A stretch of DNA of 64,000 nt from Corallococcus sp. NCRR (GTDB lineage Bacteria; Myxococcota; Myxococcia; Myxococcales; Myxococcaceae). The stretch covers positions 2,914,001 through 2,978,000 of the forward strand of contig NZ_CP114039.1 in NCBI RefSeq assembly GCF_026965535.1. The letters are read 5' to 3'. Made by a program: the position numbers and the translations under genes. The first letter of the stretch is position 1. Every line of letters begins with the position of its first letter. Shown here in pieces: positions 60,701-64,000 of this stretch. The notes below the pieces were generated by a model that saw nothing but the letters and a program-made list of their open reading frames with translations, was not told where the DNA came from and searched no databases.

Positions 60701-60867
60701 TCCCAGGCCTTGGGTTGGGTGGTCTGCACCCAGGCGAGGACGTCGGCGGGGAAGAGCGCGCGTGGACGGTCGTAGTCGGTGGCGTCTCGGTCCGAGTGGA
60801 GCCAACCGTGAGACGCGAGGTGGGCGCAGATCTCGGACTCGAAGCTGATTTCCTTGTGGAGGCTCAC
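57748..60867 (-). CDS. hsdR: Type I restriction endonuclease subunit R
   Basis: 1039 residues from ATG 60867; the ATGA overlaps the hsdS stop. The N-terminal nuclease domain has LVLFLNGVPIATAELKTDF (PD-ExK: Asp, Glu-x-Lys). The motor holds HSAGSGKTNS (Walker A), VIADEAHSSQ (DEAH box) and VAFTATPKSK. A C-terminal helical part contacts the M-S core. It pumps unmodified DNA and cuts it at distance in an ATP-dependent way. The gene is intact at family length. It ends 25 bases before the SitA start, so the toxin may be read from the same transcript. Confidence 0.95.
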   Translation of the reverse strand: MSLHKEISFESEICAHLASHGWLHSDRDATDYDRPRALFPADVLAWVQTTQPKAWETLTKNHGGNARDTLLNRLRDQLNQRGTLDVLRHGIELLGLKQPLKLAEFKPALAINPDILARYEANRLRVVRQVHYSVHNENNIDLVLFLNGVPIATAELKTDFTQSVTDAIDQYRFDRLPHPKGQAAEPLLSFPSGALVHFAVSNSEVHMVTRLDGPATSFLPFNQGDDGGAGNPVNPSGGHRTAYLWEQVWARESWLEILGRYLIGQRDARKQLTRLLFPRYHQLDVTRKLQAAVLADGPGTKYLVQHSAGSGKTNSIAWTAHFLAELHDAQHKKVFDTVLVVSDRNVIDSQLQEAIFDFERTTGVVATITNKDGSKSGKLAEALSGKKKVVVCTVQTFPFAIEEVRRLAATQGKRFAVIADEAHSSQTGETASKLKAVLSPAELAELNDGGEVSSEDLLTAQMSSRANDSGITFVAFTATPKSKTLEIFGTRPDPSRKPAPDNVPVPFHVYSMRQAIEEKFILDVLKNYTPYSLAFKLAHESKAVDEKEVEKSAALKRIMGWVRLHPYNIAEKVRVVVEHYRAHVAPLLDGKAKAMVVVASRLEAVRWQLAIEKYIQEHGYKMGTLVAFSGEVVDPDSGPEPFTENSRTLNPRLKGRDIREAFKEGEYQVLLVANKFQTGFDQPLLCGMYVDKRLAGIQAVQTLSRLNRAHPGKDTTYIVDFVNDAADILEAFKTYYTTAELAATTDPNVVFNLRAKLDAAGYYDDFEVERVVGVELNPGSKQSDLVKAIEPVLDRLMKRFKAAQASFRAANESSDAKARKDAKAELDALVLFKSDMGAFLRLYTFLSQIFDYGSTALEKRAIFYKRLLPLLEFGREREDIDLSKVKLTHYTLKEKAKAPMLLAVGEKPTLYPATEAGAGSVQERERARLNEIIERVNTLFEGELSDQDKLVYVNNVLLGKLLESPTLAQQAANNSKEQFANSPDLQEEIMSAIIAALDAHALMSKQALDSKTVRDGIKDILLNHSMLWEALRARGASDT

Positions 60868-62225
60868 GCTGCGGCCTTTCCGGCGATGGCGCGAACGTCA
60901 ATCTGGCCGGTGACGGCGGCGGAGATCAGGGCGGTTCTACGTTCCTCAAGAAGTGAAACGGCGAGTTCTGTCTCTTGAATCAGCGCTGCGTAGCGATTGG
61001 ATATCTCTGCAATATGAACGGTAATGGACACCTGCTCGGCCAGAGGAGGAATCGGAACAACGAAGCTCCTGATCTGCCCAGGGCTAATGTGCGGCACACT
61101 GACGCCTGTCGTTTCCGGTACAAAGTGAGCGACAAACATCGAAGACGCAAAAAGCGTCTCAAGGTAGTCAATATGAAGTTCGTCACGACATCTGACCGAT
61201 GCGACCCGCTGAAGCAGAAGAGATGGCAAGTCTTTGGCTCTAACCCTTGCTACTCGGACGCCCTCCGCGATGTGGGGACGATCCATGCCAATAACAAGCT
61301 CTCCGCCAAGGAGTTCATACTCGTCGAGCCCATCTTCAGACTGCCTCTCCCAGTGGACCACATCATCCCATCGTAAGGCTCCAACGCCAATATTCACCCC
61401 TCGCAACAATTTATGGTGCGAAGGATTCTCAGAGAATCCGCCCGAAGGAAAAGCGAACCCAGAAAGGATCGATACGTAATATCCACACTTACCAACGCGC
61501 CAGTGCGACGGAACCTCGCCCAACCACTCGACGCCCGAGGGTTTCATAGGTGCGTCAGGGTTCAGCCCCTTAGTTGCGGCGTGGGAGATGACGGCTTCGC
61601 GCTTTTCCTTTAGCAGTTCGATCAGTCGTTGCTGTTCGGTAACCAGTTCATCGAGCTTCTCAGTCTCACGGGCAAGGAAGGCTGTGATGGAAATTTGCTC
61701 TTCCATTGAAGGGATCGGGATTTTCAATGTGGAGATTTGCTCACATGTAATCGCACCCTTTGTGCTGCCGCCTCCGTCACTCTCGTCTCGCAGTAGCCGA
61801 TAGTTCGCATCAAAGATGCGACGTATCCATTCGACGCTTGCCTTGTGAGCATCCGGACTAACATATGCCACGTGTTGACTGATCGTGGCTTCAATCGTTA
61901 ATAAGGCAGCCATCCCGCGCGTCCGACCTTGCCCTGTAATTCCAATTAAAACCGCAGGCGGCGTTATTTTCGGTAGATGGCAATCATTGAGCGCCAGTTC
62001 TGTGACAAACTGGTCGGACTCCTTGATGACTTCCTGGTTTACCGCTGAGCTATTCAGCCACGGATAGGTGCCATCAGCCCAATACGCCAATTGCTCTCGA
62101 TTGGGCGTTGAGCCGTTCCCCACACGCGCAAGGTACTTTAGCGGACTTACATCCCAGTGCGCCGGTACCGCGCCCAGCCACTCGACACCACTGTCCTTGT
62201 ATTCCGGGTAGCGGGGAAAGCTCAT
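60864..62225 (-). CDS. hsdS: Type I restriction-modification specificity subunit S
   Basis: 453 residues. Two target recognition domains, each opening with a near-identical segment ([15 protein letters not shown] at about 12-26, and [15 protein letters not shown] near 230), are followed by helical spacers ([19 protein letters not shown]). Each domain reads half of a bipartite DNA site, so the target cannot be deduced. The recognition domains are clearly poorer in G and C than the surroundings, a usual sign of transfer and exchange of hsdS domains. It overlaps hsdM and hsdR by 4 bases each. Confidence 0.95.
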   Translation of the reverse strand: MSFPRYPEYKDSGVEWLGAVPAHWDVSPLKYLARVGNGSTPNREQLAYWADGTYPWLNSSAVNQEVIKESDQFVTELALNDCHLPKITPPAVLIGITGQGRTRGMAALLTIEATISQHVAYVSPDAHKASVEWIRRIFDANYRLLRDESDGGGSTKGAITCEQISTLKIPIPSMEEQISITAFLARETEKLDELVTEQQRLIELLKEKREAVISHAATKGLNPDAPMKPSGVEWLGEVPSHWRVGKCGYYVSILSGFAFPSGGFSENPSHHKLLRGVNIGVGALRWDDVVHWERQSEDGLDEYELLGGELVIGMDRPHIAEGVRVARVRAKDLPSLLLQRVASVRCRDELHIDYLETLFASSMFVAHFVPETTGVSVPHISPGQIRSFVVPIPPLAEQVSITVHIAEISNRYAALIQETELAVSLLEERRTALISAAVTGQIDVRAIAGKAAA

Positions 62226-63964
62226 TTCGACAGCTCTCCGATCATCGTGAGGATGCGGTCGGTAACGCCCTTCAACTCAGCATCGATCTCCGCGAGCGGA
62301 CGTGGCGGCTTGAAGACGTAGAAATGCCGGTTGAAGGGAATCTCGTAACCCACCTTCGTCTTCTCGTGGTCAATCCAGGCATCCGGCGCATGGGGCACCA
62401 CCTCACGCTGGAAGTACGTCTCCACGTCCTCGGAGAGCGGGACGTTCTCCGTGTCGCGCAGGTTCGCGTCCGCCAGGGGCTTGCCCTTGCCCTTTCCCTT
62501 CGTGCCCAGGACCGGATGGCCCTTGTGGTCACGCTCGGGACGCTCGACCGTGATGGTGCGGTAGCCGAAGTCTTCGTTCTTGAAGATGCGGCTGATGGGT
62601 ACGCCTTCCCGCGTCACCTTCTTGAAGGCGCCGAAGATGCGCGTGATGTCCTTGATGTGCTCGGGACTCAGTTCCTTGCGCTTGCTGCCGAGGCTCTTGC
62701 GCATCTTCTGGAAGAAGGTGCTCGCGTCGATGAGCTGGACCTTGCCCTTGCGCTGAGCAGGCTTCCGGTTGCTCACGATCCACACATAGGTGCTGATGCC
62801 CGTGTTGTAGAACATGTCCGTGGGCAGGCCGATGATGGCCTCCACCAGGTCGTTCTCCAGCATGTAGCGGCGTATCTCGCTCTCACCCGACCCTGCCCCA
62901 CCCGTGAAGAGCGGCGAGCCGTTGAGGACGATGCCGAAGCGGCTCCCTCCGTCCTTCTCCGGCCGCATCTTCGACACCAGGTGCAGGAGAAACAGCAGCG
63001 AGCCATCGCTCACGCGCGGCAGGCCCGGGCCGAAGCGGCCGTTGAAGCCCTGCTGCTCGGCCTCCTTGCGGACCTCCTTCTCGATCTTCTTCCATTCCAC
63101 GCCGAACGGCGGATTCGACAGCATGTAGTCGAAGTGCTTGCCGGGATGCCCATCCGCGGAAAGCGTGTTGCCGAAGACGATGTTGGCGACGTCTTGCCCC
63201 TTGATGAGCATGTCCGCCTTGCAGATGGCATAGGACTCGGGGTTCAGCTCCTGTCCATACATGACGAGGCGGGCCTTTGGGTTCATCCCGGCCAGGTGCT
63301 CGCCAGCCACGCTCAGCATGCCGCCCGTGCCCGCCGTCGGGTCGTACAGGTGGCGCACGATGCCCGGCTTCACGAGCGCGTCGTCGTCCTCGATGAAGAG
63401 GAGGTTGACCATCAGCCGGATGACCTCGCGGGGCGTGAAGTGCTCTCCGGCGGTCTCGTTCGACAGTTCAGCGAACTTGCGGATCAGTTCCTCGAACACC
63501 GAACCCATCTGGGCGTTGTTCACGACGTCCGGGTGCAGGTCGATGTTCGCGAACTTCTCCGTCACCAGGTACAGCAGCCCGGCCTTCGACAATCGGTCGA
63601 TCTGCGCGTGGAACTCGAAGCGCTCGAAGATGTCCCGCACGGAGGGGGAGAAGCCCTGCACGTAGCGGAGCAGGTTCTCCCCGATGTTGTCCTGGTCACC
63701 CATGAGCTTCTTCAGGTCGAGCGGCGACGTGTTGAAGAAGTGCTGGCCGGACTTCTTGAGCAGGAAGGGCTCGGGGTTGAGCTTCTGCTTCTCGCGGGCC
63801 ACCTTCTCCGCGAGGACGGCGGCCTTCGTGGGCTCGAGCACGCAGTCGAGGCGGCGCAGCACCGTGAAGGGGAGGATGACCTTCCCGTATTCGGACTGCT
63901 TGTAGTCGCCGCGCAGCAGGTCCGCGACGGACCAGATGAAGGAGGAGAGGTTCGGCTCACTCAT
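62222..63964 (-). CDS. hsdM: Type I restriction-modification methyltransferase subunit M
   Basis: 580 residues from ATG 63964. It adds methyl groups to adenine N6 at the HsdS target. [12 protein letters not shown] binds S-adenosylmethionine and SNPPFGVEW is the N6-adenine catalytic motif (NPPF). The N-terminal helical part ([26 protein letters not shown], in outline) is the HsdM N domain. First gene of the hsdM-hsdS-hsdR operon; only 36 bases upstream remain in the window, so the promoter is not visible. Confidence 0.96.
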   Translation of the reverse strand: MSEPNLSSFIWSVADLLRGDYKQSEYGKVILPFTVLRRLDCVLEPTKAAVLAEKVAREKQKLNPEPFLLKKSGQHFFNTSPLDLKKLMGDQDNIGENLLRYVQGFSPSVRDIFERFEFHAQIDRLSKAGLLYLVTEKFANIDLHPDVVNNAQMGSVFEELIRKFAELSNETAGEHFTPREVIRLMVNLLFIEDDDALVKPGIVRHLYDPTAGTGGMLSVAGEHLAGMNPKARLVMYGQELNPESYAICKADMLIKGQDVANIVFGNTLSADGHPGKHFDYMLSNPPFGVEWKKIEKEVRKEAEQQGFNGRFGPGLPRVSDGSLLFLLHLVSKMRPEKDGGSRFGIVLNGSPLFTGGAGSGESEIRRYMLENDLVEAIIGLPTDMFYNTGISTYVWIVSNRKPAQRKGKVQLIDASTFFQKMRKSLGSKRKELSPEHIKDITRIFGAFKKVTREGVPISRIFKNEDFGYRTITVERPERDHKGHPVLGTKGKGKGKPLADANLRDTENVPLSEDVETYFQREVVPHAPDAWIDHEKTKVGYEIPFNRHFYVFKPPRPLAEIDAELKGVTDRILTMIGELSK

Positions 63965-64000
63965 GAAGGCATTCTCTCTGAGCACCCGGAGCGAAGGGGG

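Noticed and set aside
1-64000. tRNA, rRNA, CRISPR arrays and insertion sequences
   Set aside because: No cloverleaf, CCA end, repeat-spacer array, transposase or terminal inverted repeat was recognised; a GTTCGAAT-like stretch near 3953 is inside a gene.

Overview
The window is high-GC (about 70 percent by eye), gene-dense chromosomal DNA from a myxobacterium of the Myxococcaceae, most likely Corallococcus or a close relative. This rests on the gene-for-gene match to the Myxococcus xanthus light-inducible carB operon ending in carA and carH, a SitA-type lipoprotein toxin, several myxobacterial Ser/Thr kinases, and many long spurious antisense frames. No rRNA, tRNA, CRISPR array or insertion sequence was recognised.

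Left part (1-32 kb): mostly housekeeping and regulatory genes. They include a truncated Hsp70-like gene, a coiled-coil lipoprotein, an RpoH-type sigma factor, a tandem pair of secreted DUF4114 proteins, CHAD protein, pyrophosphatase, SelO, two GST-fold proteins, an SDR, Dps, an FAD amine oxidase, a lipase, an S46 peptidase, a degenerate cyclase-homology protein, a hipBA module with two palindromic operators, a HAD phosphatase, a chemoreceptor, a kinase/TPR pair, an FHA protein, an ATP-grasp enzyme and a membrane-anchored kinase. At 32.3-36.8 kb lies a 1503-codon multidomain amidohydrolase lipoprotein interrupted by one apparent single-base frameshift. A leftward run of TetR, metallophosphoesterase, esterase, epimerase and redoxin-like genes follows.

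Carotenoid operon (42.4-52.9 kb): eleven rightward genes, mostly overlapping by 4 bases: crtE-crtIa-crtB-crtD-crtC-glycosyltransferase-crtYc-crtYd-acyltransferase-carA-carH. They make and cyclise a carotenoid, hydrate it, and probably add sugar and fatty acid. CarA and CarH repress the operon in the dark. A 28-base inverted repeat beside a TTGACA box upstream of crtE is the likely operator/promoter.

Right part (52.9-64 kb): an accessory, recombination-scarred region. Two paralogous small secreted proteins share an almost identical leader of about 310 bases and signal peptide but have strongly diverged mature parts, each with exactly two cysteines near the two ends. Between them sits a rightward truncated carA copy fused to pieces of the acyltransferase gene and carH. 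Immunity-gene relics border both leaders. Next come three small HEAT-like immunity candidates (one frameshifted), a SitA-like lipoprotein nuclease toxin, and a type I restriction-modification operon hsdM-hsdS-hsdR transcribed toward the toxin. This looks like a kin-discrimination and self-defence island abutting the carotenoid operon.
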